The notes: a model not told the origin generated them from the letters alone. DNA of 64,000 nucleotides from Ascidia mentula (GCA_947561715.1 OX387203.1:5022001-5086000), one strand, 5' to 3'; positions 24,670 through 35,740 are shown, numbered from the stretch's first letter. Numbers and translations are program-made.

Positions 24670-25363
24670 ATGAAGGCTTCTTTTGTCTTGATTTTGGTGG
24701 TTTTCATAGGTAAGTCGAAAAATGTACCAACAAACAGAATTTTATTATTTGCATAAAGTTACTTTTGTTATACATAACAATCTGGCGGGGATTTGGGCTA
24801 ATTATATGAGATATTAAATTCTTGGAATGCGATAACTTTTTGACGTTCTGCCTTTATCTTTCAGGTTGCAGTCTGGCCCGAGACATTTTTCAAGTAAGTA
24901 AGCATGCGGACTTTAACAAAATAAAGCGCACAACACAAATGAAAAGGCATGCAAAAACTCTTTATGTTATCCTGTGGCATGCCAAACCTTACTGTCCAGG
25001 AAACTGATAGTCATTTTTAGAAACCAGAGTTAAAAAGCTAGGATACAAAATTGTAGTTGTGTTGTTACGATTTATATTTGTCATTATGCCCGTTTAATGA
25101 AGACCTTTTTACAGGAATTTTGCAACAGAAAATGTGCTCGCAACTGCAATATTCATTATACACAAAGTGGTAAATAATTTGGTAGAGTTTATTGCAAACA
25201 AATAGTCATGATATCTATCTCTTCATCAGCTAAACCAACTAATTTTAAGTAGCATAATGAATTCTTTGTTTAAACAGACAGATTGTGGTGTCTGACTTGT
25301 ACGATCTACCGTAAATGCAGAGGCGGAAAAAAGATACTGGACGACGTTGAAATGCTGGAGTGA
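24670..25363 (+). CDS. Six-cysteine secreted peptide B2
   Basis: Four exons: 24670-24709, 24865-24893, 25115-25169 and 25278-25363; 69 residues, same splice sites and phases as B1. The signal differs by T to I (MKASFVLILVVFIGCSLA). The C-x3-C-x3-C exon is identical to that of B1. The last exon has three changes (DRLWCLTCTIYRKC and a KK before ILDDVEMLE). All six cysteines and the acidic tail are kept, so both copies look functional. AATAAA is at 25420-25425. It sits in the second of two nearly identical tandem units. Confidence 0.82.
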
Positions 25364-25904
25364 AGCAGGAAAAATATATGGTCACATGTTTCGTCCATAT
25401 TTAAACTAAATATGTTGCAAATAAAACACTGTATTATGTGTGGATGTGGTGTTGAAGAGTAAGAAAAATATAATTTAAATTTGCAAAATGAGGTCGTTTT
25501 TAAATTCCTTAAGAAATGTATGTTGAAAGCAAATGCACAAATGGTTTAAAATCCTTTGGGGATTGGTCTCAAGTCTTGATTGTTCTTTTATAAGTTATGC
25601 AGAGCCAAATTCCAATTTTCCCTGTACCCAACGCAGCGTTGCGACAAAGGCTTTTCTTATCCGGCCTGCATTCCATTGTTTATTGAATGTTCCCTGTCTT
25701 GCTTTCGCTTACTTGATGGAAAAAAATTGATCACAATTGAGTTGGAATTTTTCACTTTCTGTGGTAGACATCTGCGGTTTGTTAAGCAGGATGTAGGGAA
25801 GTTCCTTTAACAGCGGTAATTGTTTTTGGATTTTCTCTCGCTTTCGTAACTTACTTAAGGCCTCTTAAGTAACAAAAAACAATGAAATCTGGCAGATCAT
25901 GCAA

Positions 25905-26062
25905 TCATTTTACAACACATTTGTTGGCATTTCTTTTTACTTCTAGGATTTCCTCTTGCAGAACTTTCTTCTCTTTTTCCAGATCATCGATATTTTTCTT
26001 ACATTCTTTAATGTGGTTCTGCATAGAATTTATTCTTTTTTTTAGGACCTCCATTATTTTTG
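25905..26062 (-). pseudogene. Coiled-coil exon relic in B unit 2
   Basis: Minus-strand stretch with heptads (MQNHIKECKKNIDDLEKEKK, then VLQEEILEVKR) and a stop at 25907-25905. It is the counterpart of 23325-23462 and reads about 20 residues further. No start or splice context was found, and the frame closes immediately upstream. Confidence 0.35.
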
Positions 26063-26729
26063 TAGCGAATTTTTGACTTGCACAACTTGTCGCACATCAA
26101 CATAGTAATTTATCAAGAATTGTTTATCGTAAAAAGCGGTTTCGTTATTTTCGTCGTTTCCGGATGTTTAAAAACGTCATTCGTAAACACATGAAATACG
26201 ACCATTGAAAAACAGATCATTATAATATAGACACCTCACGACGCACAATGCGTTGCAGAAGACAGTATATAGTACACTGGTTCTTTAAACGGTTTAGGGT
26301 TATAACTCAATTTTGGTTCCTCTGGATTCGTTGGCGACGCACTAACAGTGACAATACCCTATTGAATTACCACATCCGATCAGTTTATTGTTATGAACAT
26401 ATGCTACTGCATAAGCATTTTTTGTAGTCAGTGAAGTCGTTGTAAGTCACAACATAACTTAACTGATGAGTCTGATTGTCTGCTCACTATATACAATTGC
26501 ATTTAAAGCAGAGTATTTATGCAAATTGTCTAATATCTGTATTGCATTTGCGATAAGCCCACTTTTGCTGATATTTTAGTAACTTACTACTCGTTGCTCC
26601 CGCTCAATATGTCTTGGCCGATTCAATAACGGCGATAACAAATTGCAGTTCTAACATTTAAACATTTGGGTATTAACTATTAAACTTATAATTTTACCCA
26701 ACATTTGCAATAGCAGGCTTTTCTATGCC

Positions 26730-27233
26730 TCACTACTTAATTGGAATTCTCAACAAGAAACACCCCCAAGGAAATTTGCGTGCTTGTTTCTCCAATTCAC
26801 CTGTTTATCGGGGTCCCTGCGGCGCAAATCAAAACGCTGATTAAAATTGGGAAACGTTTTTCTCTTCGCCTTTAATCCAAAGAACGTGTTGCTTCATTCG
26901 CTCAAGTTTTTGCAACGGAAGGTTGTGCTTGGTTTCGCAAGGTGAGTGATCAACTTCCCGTAATGTTTTGTAGTATTTGTATTACGGGGTTAATTAATTT
27001 AAAACAGGTTGTATAATATTCTTTAGATCGATCCCAACATTTGCATGCTCGTTGTTGTGATGTGACTTGGCTTGCTTTGCATGTTTGTCACGCATCACGT
27101 GTTCCTATTATAGCATAGGAAGAACACTAATAATGCGCCTAGCCCTAGTTAAGCCGCGCGCGTAGCGAATGAGGATCACGTGATGCATATTCTCGTAATG
27201 TTGGGGTCGCATCCGCCTTAGTTGAACATAATA
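26730..27233 (+). repeat. Dispersed repeat R, copy 2
   Basis: Same frame block (HLFIGVPAAQIKTLIKIGKR) closing soon after, then the conserved gtgagtgatcaac donor-like site and the ggatcacgtgatgcatat block. Confidence 0.7.
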
Positions 27234-27416
27234 CAGATCCTTAAATGTGCCTCCTTATTACAATGAACTTTTAACATAGTTTAGAGTATTCTTGTTTTGC
27301 ATGTGGCAACGGAGAGGACATAATTCTATGTTTGAAACGTCCTTGGCGGTAAGATTAAATTGCAATTGTTTCTTTTGATACGGGTTCAAACTTTGCAATT
27401 TTTTTCAAAACAATTT

Positions 27417-27692
27417 ATTTCAGCCACATATGTGTGAATTCGTGTGATCATGGCCACACAACCACATCAAACCTCATCAGTGAAGACGAAGACTGTAAGA
27501 AGATTTTTTTACTATCAAATCGTGTGATTTCGTAAATCGGTTGTGCATTTTTAATTCGCATTCGCGTAATTTTCCATTAGTTCCAGTATCAAAATGTAGG
27601 CAGAGGTTTACAGGGTTTGTAGCTCTTCTTCTGGGTGCACACAGAGGTGGTTCTACAAATGTTTTAAACGCACACTGTTAGACAATGATACC
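27417..27692 (+). pseudogene. Cysteine-rich exon pair F1 (possible distant relative)
   Basis: Two conserved stretches shared with 32860-33152: an exon-like piece reading ICVNSCDHGH and ending gaagact|gtaaga, and a second reading VCSSSSGCTQRWFYKCFKR. The first has C-x3-C followed by His at the third position. Phases of the two pieces do not join, so no gene model is proposed. May be a decayed or divergent member of the six-cysteine family, or an unrelated element. Confidence 0.3.
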
Positions 27693-27829
27693 AGGATCGT
27701 GCGAAGTGTTGCAGGGTATTTAAACTTTAATCTTTGGGATCGATGGTCGGCGTGCATAACATGAAAATCCGGCTTAATTAGATTCTAAAAGGTTTTTCTG
27801 TCTTTTGGAAATGTGATCTGAATGTTTGG

Positions 27830-28290
27830 ATAAAAAATTAAGCAAAACTAATAATTAAAACTTTCTTTGCCAAAAGTAGGATAAAAACCTAAAAAATAGC
27901 AAGAAATAATTTTTGGATGTGTGCCAAAACATAAAGCACAACAGCCAGAAAGATAATATTTTAGAAGAATTTGAAACCGTAATTTTAGAGTCAAAATACG
28001 CATAGAATAGTGTCAAAATTCGCATAGAATCATTTGCAACTAATATATATGTTGAAATTAGATGTCGTTTTGGCCCAAAACCGGTTAAAAATCGTAAAAA
28101 CTTTGCAATGATAAAGTTTTGCAATGTGTCTACCAGGGCATGCAAAGCACTAAAACCAGTAAGTTAATCATTACCATCATATGTGTTGATTTTAGAAGTC
28201 TTTTTGGTCTAAAAAATGTATCAGAAATTTTGTAAATTGGAATGAATGATTTGTAGAATCTAAAATATACTGCTTTTCTGACATAAATTA
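27830..28290 (+). repeat. 190-bp satellite, array 1
   Basis: Diverged units containing ttcgcatagaatcatttgcaa, tatgttgaaattagatgtcg and ttttggtc...aaaaac. Same family and orientation as 30385-30870 and 33380-34740. Confidence 0.6.
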
Positions 28291-28299
28291 TACGTGCTG

Positions 28300-28350
28300 T
28301 ATTAATTAGACGTTTCGTCTGCCATGCGACGACACTTCATCAGGTATTGA
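28300..28350 (-). ncRNA. Hammerhead-ribozyme-like motif next to a Penelope-like element
   Basis: The minus strand reads CTGATGA (28343-28337), a potential stem II region, then GAAACGTC (28316-28309). These are the two conserved boxes of a hammerhead core in the right order and spacing. Penelope-like elements are known to carry minimal hammerheads in their terminal repeats. Stem II pairing is weak here, so activity is uncertain. Confidence 0.35.
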
Positions 28351-28596
28351 TGTCGCAATTTTAAAGTAAACTACACTAAAACATGCAAAAAGAAAAAAGG
28401 GCCACGTTGACCCCGCTGGTCAGATCAAGTGGCAAAAACACCAAACATTGCGGGAGGCGCAACAGTTACAACAAAATGTTATAAACTGCCGGAAAGAAAT
28501 TAAATATTAAATTTCTCAAATCGATCTGTGGTTGGGTACTAACGCAAAGGTACTCATTTTTTTCCTTGCGTTTTTCCTTTTTGGCTTTTGGAGAGA

Positions 28597-28620
28597 CTGA
28601 TGATGCCTTTTTAGGCGAAA
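28597..28620 (+). ncRNA. Second hammerhead-like core, opposite strand
   Basis: The plus strand reads CTGATGA, then GCC, a loop of T residues, GGC, then GAAA: a 3-bp stem II with both conserved boxes. Helices I and III are not obvious (tatat follows). Probably the terminus of another Penelope-like copy. Confidence 0.35.
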
Positions 28621-28689
28621 TATATTTTTCTCAATAAAAATCCATCTAAACTTTAGTCAAATTACATAGATATAATCATATCGTATCGA

Positions 28690-29510
28690 TAATCAAGGTT
28701 TTTATTCATTAATCACACTGCCGGAAAGAAAACACATTGTTCTTTGTCGTTGACGCATCCACTGTGTTTGTGAATGTGAAGCGACTCAAAAAAAACAGCC
28801 GTTTAGTGTGGTCCAACTCCTTTTCCAGAAGTTGGGCTTTATCGCAGGTAACTTCGTGTCGCATTGTTACCGCATGCTTGGTCAACGCAGTCTTGCTAGC
28901 ATTATTCGATACGACATCACGGCGATGCTCTTTCAGTCGCGTCTTAAAGACCCTTCCAGTTTTGTCGATGTATATACCATCGCAATCTTTGCATGGTATT
29001 AAATAGACCACTCCCTTTGGCTCTGAAGCCTCTGTAGCAATAGATCGTGATATTAGATTGCCAAGCGTTGTATGGGGGCTAACATCCATGCCGGATATTG
29101 GTTTGTTCGCAGCGCATTTTGTCTACACACTTTTGCTTGGTCTTCTACTTTCGAAATGTGGGTCTTGGTTCTATCCACTAGCAATCTTACAACCGCCCTT
29201 TTATATTCTATGGGGTGTGCCGAAAGAAACGAAAGGTAGCGATTCGTATGTGTTGGTTTTCGATGTACACAGGTATTGATAATTCCATCCTTGTCCCGGT
29301 AAACTTCCACATCCAAGAAGGGTATCTTGCCACCGCTCTCCTCTTTCAACATAAACTTGATGGAATCCTCGATGCTGTTGATGTAAGTCAGGAAGGCTTG
29401 CACTTTTGCTGCATCAAGAATGATAAACGTGTCATCCACGTATCGTCTCCAGTAGCGCGAAGGATGCGCACGTTTTCAGCACGTCTATTTTATGCCAGAA
29501 GAGCAGTACA
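28690..29510 (-). mobile_element. Penelope-like element fragment 1 (RT and GIY-YIG)
   Basis: On the minus strand the catalytic RT motif RYVDDTFIIL is followed by KIPFLDVEVYR and HRKPTHTNRYL, the typical C-terminal half of a Penelope-like reverse transcriptase. A GIY-YIG endonuclease region follows (GVVYLIPCKDCDGIYIDKTG, then RLKEHRRDV). The N-terminal part of the RT is absent, as in 5'-truncated copies. The element is broken, with at least one break between the two parts. It lies between two satellite arrays and next to a second fragment. Confidence 0.85.
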
Positions 29511-29639
29511 TTTTAAATTGCAATATGCCTGACAGCAACAGGAAATTCATATTTATAGAATCGTTTGCAACCATCACACATGAATTATGAATCTGACGTT
29601 CTTCTGGTAAAATACTACAAATATTCACCTTTTGTTTAA

Positions 29640-30215
29640 AAAAGATTGTATTTTTTGACGTTTCGCCTTTACGAACGACTAGGCTTCTTCAAAGAATAAA
29701 ACAAACACAGTAGCGAACTCACGTGCAAAGAAATTAAGCGACGAAAAAGAACAGAAGGGCGCAACAGCTAAAACACAGCGGGACATAAATCAATGGACAA
29801 CATCAATCACAAGTCAAACGGCCAAACATGGAAAACAAAAGTCACGAATGGTTACGGGCGAAAGTACTTTTCCATCGTTTCGATTTAAAACGTTAGGTAA
29901 CGAATTAAAATAATAATTTTCCACGTTTGCCAAAATTGTTTCTTGTTTTAATACTTTTTCTTCCTTTCAATTGATACGGTGGTCGGTGTCAAGCATGTGG
30001 GCACATAGAGCAGATTTATTGGGTTCCATATTGCGTAAGACTGCCTTGTGTTCTTTAATACGGGACGTTAAATTGCGCTTAGTCTGGCCAATATGCACAG
30101 TGTTACAACCAAGACAAGGTATTAGGTAAACTACACCGGTCATTTGAAGCATGGAAATACGGTCTTTAGGTTTGGGAAACATGTTTTCTAAAGTGCATAC
30201 CGGTTTCATGGCAAC
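29640..30215 (-). mobile_element. Penelope-like element fragment 2 (GIY-YIG end)
   Basis: The minus-strand frame 30209-29967 reads GVVYLIPCLGCNTVHIGQTK and RIKEHKAVL, a GIY-YIG nuclease of a Penelope-like element of a different subfamily from fragment 1. Downstream (29640-29700) is an element-end motif with gaagaagcc...ggcgaaacgtc on the minus strand. Only the 3' part of the element is present. Confidence 0.75.
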
Positions 30216-30384
30216 TTTTACGCCAGTGGCGTTGAGTATTCTTGATATCCGCTCAGAAACTCCCTGTACATATGGTATGGAAGTGAATGCTGTGTATTAT
30301 TGTGTGGGTTTGTTGTGTGTGCGGGGTGTTGTTGGAATTGGATTTTATTTTGCCCAAATACTCGAAAAAAAACCCAGAAAATTG

Positions 30385-30870
30385 CAGTAAACAATTTACC
30401 AGAATGTGAATACCAGAAAATATAAGGTACTACAACCAGGAAGTAAATTAATTTCTAAAAAATAAAAACAATTGTTTTAGTGTCAAATTGCGCAAAGAAT
30501 GATTTGTAACTATCATATGTGTTGGAATTAGACGTCGTTTTACCAAAAAAATGGTCAAAAAAACCTAAAAAAATGCAGTAAATGATTTATCAGAATGTGG
30601 ATACCAGAACATACAAGGCATTGCAACCAGAAAGTTAAATAATTTCTAAAAGTTGAAAACAGTTGTTTTATTGTCAAAATGCACACAGAATCGTTTGCAA
30701 CTAACATATTTTTTGGAATCAGACGTCCTTTTACAAAAAAAAACTGGTCAAAAATCCAAAAAAATGCAGTGAATGATTTATTAGAAAGTGGATACCAGAA
30801 CATATAAGGCACTACAGCCAGGAATTTAATTAATTTCAAAAAATAAAAACAGTCGTTTTAGTGTTAAAAT
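30385..30870 (+). repeat. 190-bp satellite, array 2
   Basis: About 2.5 units, repeating every 190-191 bp (tgtcaaattgcgcaaag at 30481, tgtcaaaatgcacacag at 30672, tgttaaaatg at 30862). Confidence 0.75.
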
Positions 30871-30879
30871 GTTAGACAT

Positions 30880-32080
30880 TCTTCTGGCGACTCATTGAAA
30901 CGTCCTCTATCCATGCACAATGTGTGGGAACTTCTACCCTTTTTACCGTGTGCTGATTATCGCGTCGCCTTTCATTACACATAGGACCTGATTTCAAGTT
31001 TGCCATTGTGTAGCGTACTGTTGCATTGTGGGTGCAGAATGGACCAGTTAAAATTGGTTGGTGAGAATCTTGGTCCGTATACGTAATTGTGTCACAATCA
31101 TACTGTTTTTGTCCTCACTTCTGCAATCGTCTGTAAACACTCAATAACATAGTTTATTTAAAGTCCATTCGCTTTATTTTCTACCATTGGATGTTGCTTT
31201 CCATCCACTATGTGTATTTACACATACATCGCGTAGATGATGCGATAAAGTCGAGCCGAAAATAGTTGCCCTCTGCTTGTCACTTCATGCTTGTCTCCCG
31301 GGACAATAGAAAGTCGACATTCACCGCAACTTTTATCCAAAAATACTGGTCGATTCCACTTTTCGAAACTGTCTTGCGTCCGTTTCCGTCAATGTTATTG
31401 TCGCCCATATTTTTGTACATATATCGTCTGTATCGTACTCGTCCAATCACGCTTTATATCTTACATTTTATTCTATAATTACAGCTATACATTTTTTATG
31501 CCACTCGTACGTTACGCGCCATGAGATCACTGCTCACTGCAAACGTGGAATTGTGCGCATTTATTTGATTGATGTTGGGTTCGAATCAAAAGCTTCCATT
31601 CATCATCTGCAGATTACAGTGATATTTTTGTTTGTTTATTGCGTCATTGAAACAAGCGAATCTTTCCATTGTCGTCGCGCTGGAAGCATGTGAGACGTAA
31701 TAAAAGCATTTAAACGAAAAAGATTTGTGTTCTAAGAAATGCTTTGAACAATGAAAACGTTTTTAATTTTTGTGTCGTATGTTCATGAGAGTTTCTACGA
31801 GTTTTAGATATAGGTCAAGTCTCTAGTGTGAAAGAGTATGGGGTTATTGGAACGAATTGTCAGTGAAACTGTGTTTGGTCCGAACATACAGAGATAATAA
31901 AACTCCATGGGATAGATGTGCGAGATGGTGTGGGTTCGAATCCTAGTGTGGGTGTATAGGACAGAGAGAGAAGGCGAACAGCTGAAAACAATGCAAGTCT
32001 TCAAATCTACAGACTCTAATTTAAGAAGAACTCTTGTCGCTTGAGTTTTAATTTGTCCATTTGCAATGGCAGTCCTTTTA
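30880..32080. other. Intergenic DNA
   Basis: No gene recognised. Open frames near 31270-31520 lack splice context or cysteine pattern. Confidence 0.4.
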
Positions 32081-32084
32081 ATGC

Positions 32085-32590
32085 CTTACTACTTAATTGG
32101 AATTCTCAAAAAGAAACACCTCCTGGAAAATTCGCGTGCTTGTTTCTTCAATTCTCCTGTTTATCGGGGTCCCTGCGACGCAAATCAAAACGCTGATTAA
32201 AATTGGGAAACGTTTTTCTTCTCGCCTTCAATCCAAAGAACGTGTTGTTTCATTCGCTCAAGCTTTTACAACGGAAGGTTGTGCTTAGTTTCGTCAGGTG
32301 AGTGATTAACTTACTATAATGTTTGGTATCATTTGTATTACGATCGTTAATTAATTATAAAGGTCTTGTAAAATACTCTGTGGATTGATCCCAACATTTG
32401 CATGCTCGTTGTTGTGTTTTGTTGTGTGACCTTGCCATGCATGTTTGTTACGCATCACGTGTTCCTACTATAGCATAGGAAGAACACTAATATGGCGCCT
32501 AGCCCTAGTTAAGTCGTAGCGTTTGAGGATCACGTGATGTATATTGTCCTAATGTTGGGGTCGGATCTGCCTTAGTTAAACATAATACAA
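32085..32590 (+). repeat. Dispersed repeat R, copy 3
   Basis: Reads SSILLFIGVPATQIKTLIKI then SKERVVSFAQAFTTEGC, followed by tcgtcag|gtgagtgattaac and the cacgtgatg block. Followed, as in copy 2, by the F-type cysteine exons. Confidence 0.7.
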
Positions 32591-32859
32591 ATCTTTATAG
32601 TGACTCCTTGTTATAAATGAACTTTTAACATTGTTTAATGACAGAGTTTTCTTGTTTTGCATGTGGCAACGGAGAGGAAAAGCGTCCCTGACGGTAAGAT
32701 TAATTCGCAATTTGGTTTTACTATGGAGTCCAATTTTGCAATTTTTTGTGACGTACGTAGGCAAGTGGAGCCAAAAAAATATGAATTCTGTGCGTTGCAG
32801 ATAGATTTTTATGTTCTGTGACAATTTATTTTTTAGGAAATCTCCCAAGTTTAAAACAA

Positions 32860-33152
32860 TTCATTATGGCCATATATCTGTGAATTTGTGTGATCATGGC
32901 CACACAACCACATCAAACCTCACCAGTGAAGACCTCTACTGTAAGAAGATTTTTTTACCATCTAATTGTGTTATTTCGTTAATCGGTTGTGCATTTTTAC
33001 TTGCATCGGCACGATTTGCCACTTTCAATGAGGTTTACAAGGTTTGTAGCTCTTCTTCTGGGTGCACACAGAGGTGGTGCTATAAATGTTGTAAACGCAC
33101 ACTGTTAGACATTGGTAGTAGACTAGTGCTAGATTTTATTACCGAGACTTAA
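32860..33152 (+). pseudogene. Cysteine-rich exon pair F2 (possible distant relative)
   Basis: Homologous to 27417-27692. First piece ISVNLCDHGH, second piece SSSSGCTQRWCYKCCKR. The whole stretch happens to be open in one frame, but the part between the pieces aligns with a closed stretch in F1, so the open frame is probably fortuitous. W-C-x2-C recalls the last exon of the B peptides (WCLTC). Confidence 0.3.
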
Positions 33153-33379
33153 TTATTTGAGAAATCGGTTCGGTCGGCGTGCATCACATCAAAATCTGGC
33201 GCAAATAAATTCCAAAAGCCATGTTGGTCTTCTGGAAATGTGATCTAAATGTTTAGATAAAAATTGTCTCGAAATTAGTTTGCAACTATCCGTTTTGGTT
33301 AAAAAACAAGAAAATGGCGGTGAGTGATTCATCGAAATGTGTGTACCAGAACAAAGGCGTTTGACAAAAAATGGGTAAA

Positions 33380-34740
33380 AACCCTAAAGTTGCAATGAAT
33401 AATTTATCAGAATGTGTTTACCTGAACATGTAAGGCACTAAAGCGAGGAAGTTAAATATTTCCGAATAATCAAACGGCCTTTGTGGTGTTTTAATGCACT
33501 TGGAATCGTTTGCAACTATCATACATAAATAAAGTTACAATGAATGATTGATCAGAATGTATCTACCAGAACATATATAAGTCCCATATTTTGAACACAG
33601 TCCTTTTGGTGTTTTAATGCACATAGATTCGTTCACAACTATCAATGAATGTTTTATCACAATTTGTTTACCAGAACATGTAAGGCACCACAGCCAAAAA
33701 GTTAATTATTTTCGAAAAATATAAAACAGACGTTTCAGTGTCGAATTGTGCATAGAATCGTTTGCAACTATTATATGTATAAGAATTCGATGTCGTTCCG
33801 GTCAAAAACTGTGCAAAACCCTAAAAAAATCCAATGAAAGTTTTGTCAGAATGTGTTTACCAGAACATATAAAGCACCACAGCCAAAAATTTAATTATTT
33901 TCGAAAAATTTAAAACAGTCTTTTTGGTGTCAAATTGTGCATAGAATCGTTTGCAACTATCATATGTATAAAAATTCGATGTCGTTCTGGTCAAAAACTG
34001 GGTAAAAACCCTAAAAAACTCCAATGAAAGTTTTGTCAGAATGTGTTTACCAGAACATATAAAGCACCACAGCCAAAAATTTAATTATTTTCGAAAAATT
34101 TAAAACAGTCTTTTTGGTGTCAAATTGTGCATAGAATCGTTTGCAACTATCATATGTATAAGAATTCGATGTCGTTCTGGTCAAAAACTGGGTAAAAACC
34201 CTATAAAAATCCAATGAATGGTTTATCAGAATGTGTTTGCCAGCACATATAAAGCACCACAGCCAAAAAGTTAATTATTTTTGAAATATTTGGAACAGTC
34301 TTTTTGGTGTCAAATTGTGCATAGAATCGTTTGCAACTATCATATGTATACGAATTCGATGTCGTTCTGGTCAAAAACTGGGAAAAACCCTAAAAAAACT
34401 CCAATGAATGGTTTATCGGAATGTGTTTACCAGCACATGTAAGGCACCACAGTCAAAAAGGTAATTAATTTCGAAAAATTAAAAACAATCTTTTTGGTGT
34501 CGAATTGTGCATAGAATCGTTTGCAACTATCATATGTATAAGAATTCGATGTCGTTCTGGTCAAAAACTTAAAATAAAAACAAGAAAATTGCAATGAATG
34601 TTGTATCAGAATGTGTTTTCCAGAATATGTAAGGCACTACAGTCAAATTATTTTCGAAAAAATAGAAGACAGTCTTTTTTGTGTTTTAATACACATAGAA
34701 TCTTTTGCTACAATGAGATGCGTTGGAATTAGATAACGAT
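33380..34740 (+). repeat. 190-bp satellite, array 3 (about seven units)
   Basis: The block aaattgtgcatagaatcg recurs at 33742, 33931, 34121, 34311 and 34501, a period of 189-190 bp. Central units are over 90% alike by eye; outer units are more diverged. Each unit ends in a conserved ttgcaactatcatatgtata. No coding potential. Confidence 0.85.
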
Positions 34741-35220
34741 TTGTCCAAAACTTGTTTATTTGCAATGAATTTGCGATTTAGGTTCCAGAACAAGGTAATA
34801 CAAGTTAAATATTTTTGAATAAATGCAGATATACGTTTAGTCATCAAAATACAGATACAATCACTTGCGACTTTCAGATAGAAAAAATGGCAGTCAAAAA
34901 TTTGTCAGAATGCACGTACCGGAATATTTTTGAGTACTGTAGACTGCAAATCAAATATTTTCTTGGATGCCGGTGTATATATGTCGTAATTTATTGGGTG
35001 TTGCAGTCAACTGCACCATCCGGGTTAATTACTGTCGTGGAAGTTCCACATCATGAGAGAAATTACGAGAACTCACCTGTGAAAACTTATACCAGTCTCT
35101 TATCGACTCAAATCTAGGGGTGAAGATTATTACACGGTAACATTCTACTAAATTGCAACCCTTTAACTATATCCAAAAGATTTTTTTAACTTAATGTTTA
35201 AACTACCAGCAACGGCCTCA
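34741..35220. other. Intergenic DNA
   Basis: Nothing recognised; the 100-residue frame starting 34815 has no family features. Confidence 0.4.
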
Positions 35221-35224
35221 GTGT

Positions 35225-35300
35225 GTTCAGTTGTGGGGTGAGTAGAGCGCTTGGTAGGAGTGCTGGAGATTATTGGTTCGAATAACGCTCAAATCTTCTT
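35225..35300 (+). repeat. tRNA-like SINE unit 1
   Basis: A-box-like gtagagcgcttgg and B-box-like ggttcgaataacgc separated by about 30 nt. No intact cloverleaf. Confidence 0.35.
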
Positions 35301-35473
35301 CGTTTTTCTTTATTTCCTATCCCGCTCCGGATATCGAACCTTCGTGTAATTCATGGCTGGGTTGTTTCAGTCCGACAGCAAGAATCCATATTCCATGTCT
35401 CTTTTTTGACTTTCCCGATTTTGAGTAAAAACATAAACTTACGTAGCACACTTTGACCATGAGATTTCGTCGC

Positions 35474-35545
35474 CAGACTTGGTGTAGAGGTTAACGCCCC
35501 GAACACAAGATACGCTGCACCACAGTTCGAACCCCGGTAATGTCA
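35474..35545 (+). repeat. tRNA-like SINE unit 2
   Basis: cttggtgtagaggttaacgcc (A-box region) and agttcgaaccccggtaa (B-box) as in units 3 and 4. Promoter boxes kept, acceptor stem absent. Confidence 0.5.
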
Positions 35546-35664
35546 AAACCCTTTCCCAGTAACCATTAATCCGCGTCGACTGCGAGCTTAGCTAAATTAC
35601 TTTTAAGTAAAAACTCTGCACAAAGAAAGCTAAAAGGGCAATTAGTTCTTCAAACCATTGTCAC

Positions 35665-35740
35665 CAGCCGTGGTGTAGAGGTTACCGCCCCCCTCTATTG
35701 ATGCTCTGCACCACAGTTCGAACCCCGGTAAAGTTAATAC
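35665..35740 (+). repeat. tRNA-like SINE unit 3
   Basis: cgtggtgtagaggttaccgcc ... gctctgcaccacagttcgaa ... ccccggtaa. Close relative of unit 2. Confidence 0.5.

Larger units (their letters stand above)
24448..27233. repeat. B tandem unit 2 (about 2.79 kb)
   Basis: Second copy of the B unit, carrying gene B2. It is longer than unit 1 mainly because of an extra segment of about 136 bp at roughly 26303-26440 that unit 1 lacks. Confidence 0.85.

Noticed and set aside
32811-33152. Single 113-residue frame across the whole F2 region
   Set aside because: The aligned F1 region is closed between the two conserved blocks, so the continuous frame is likely accidental.
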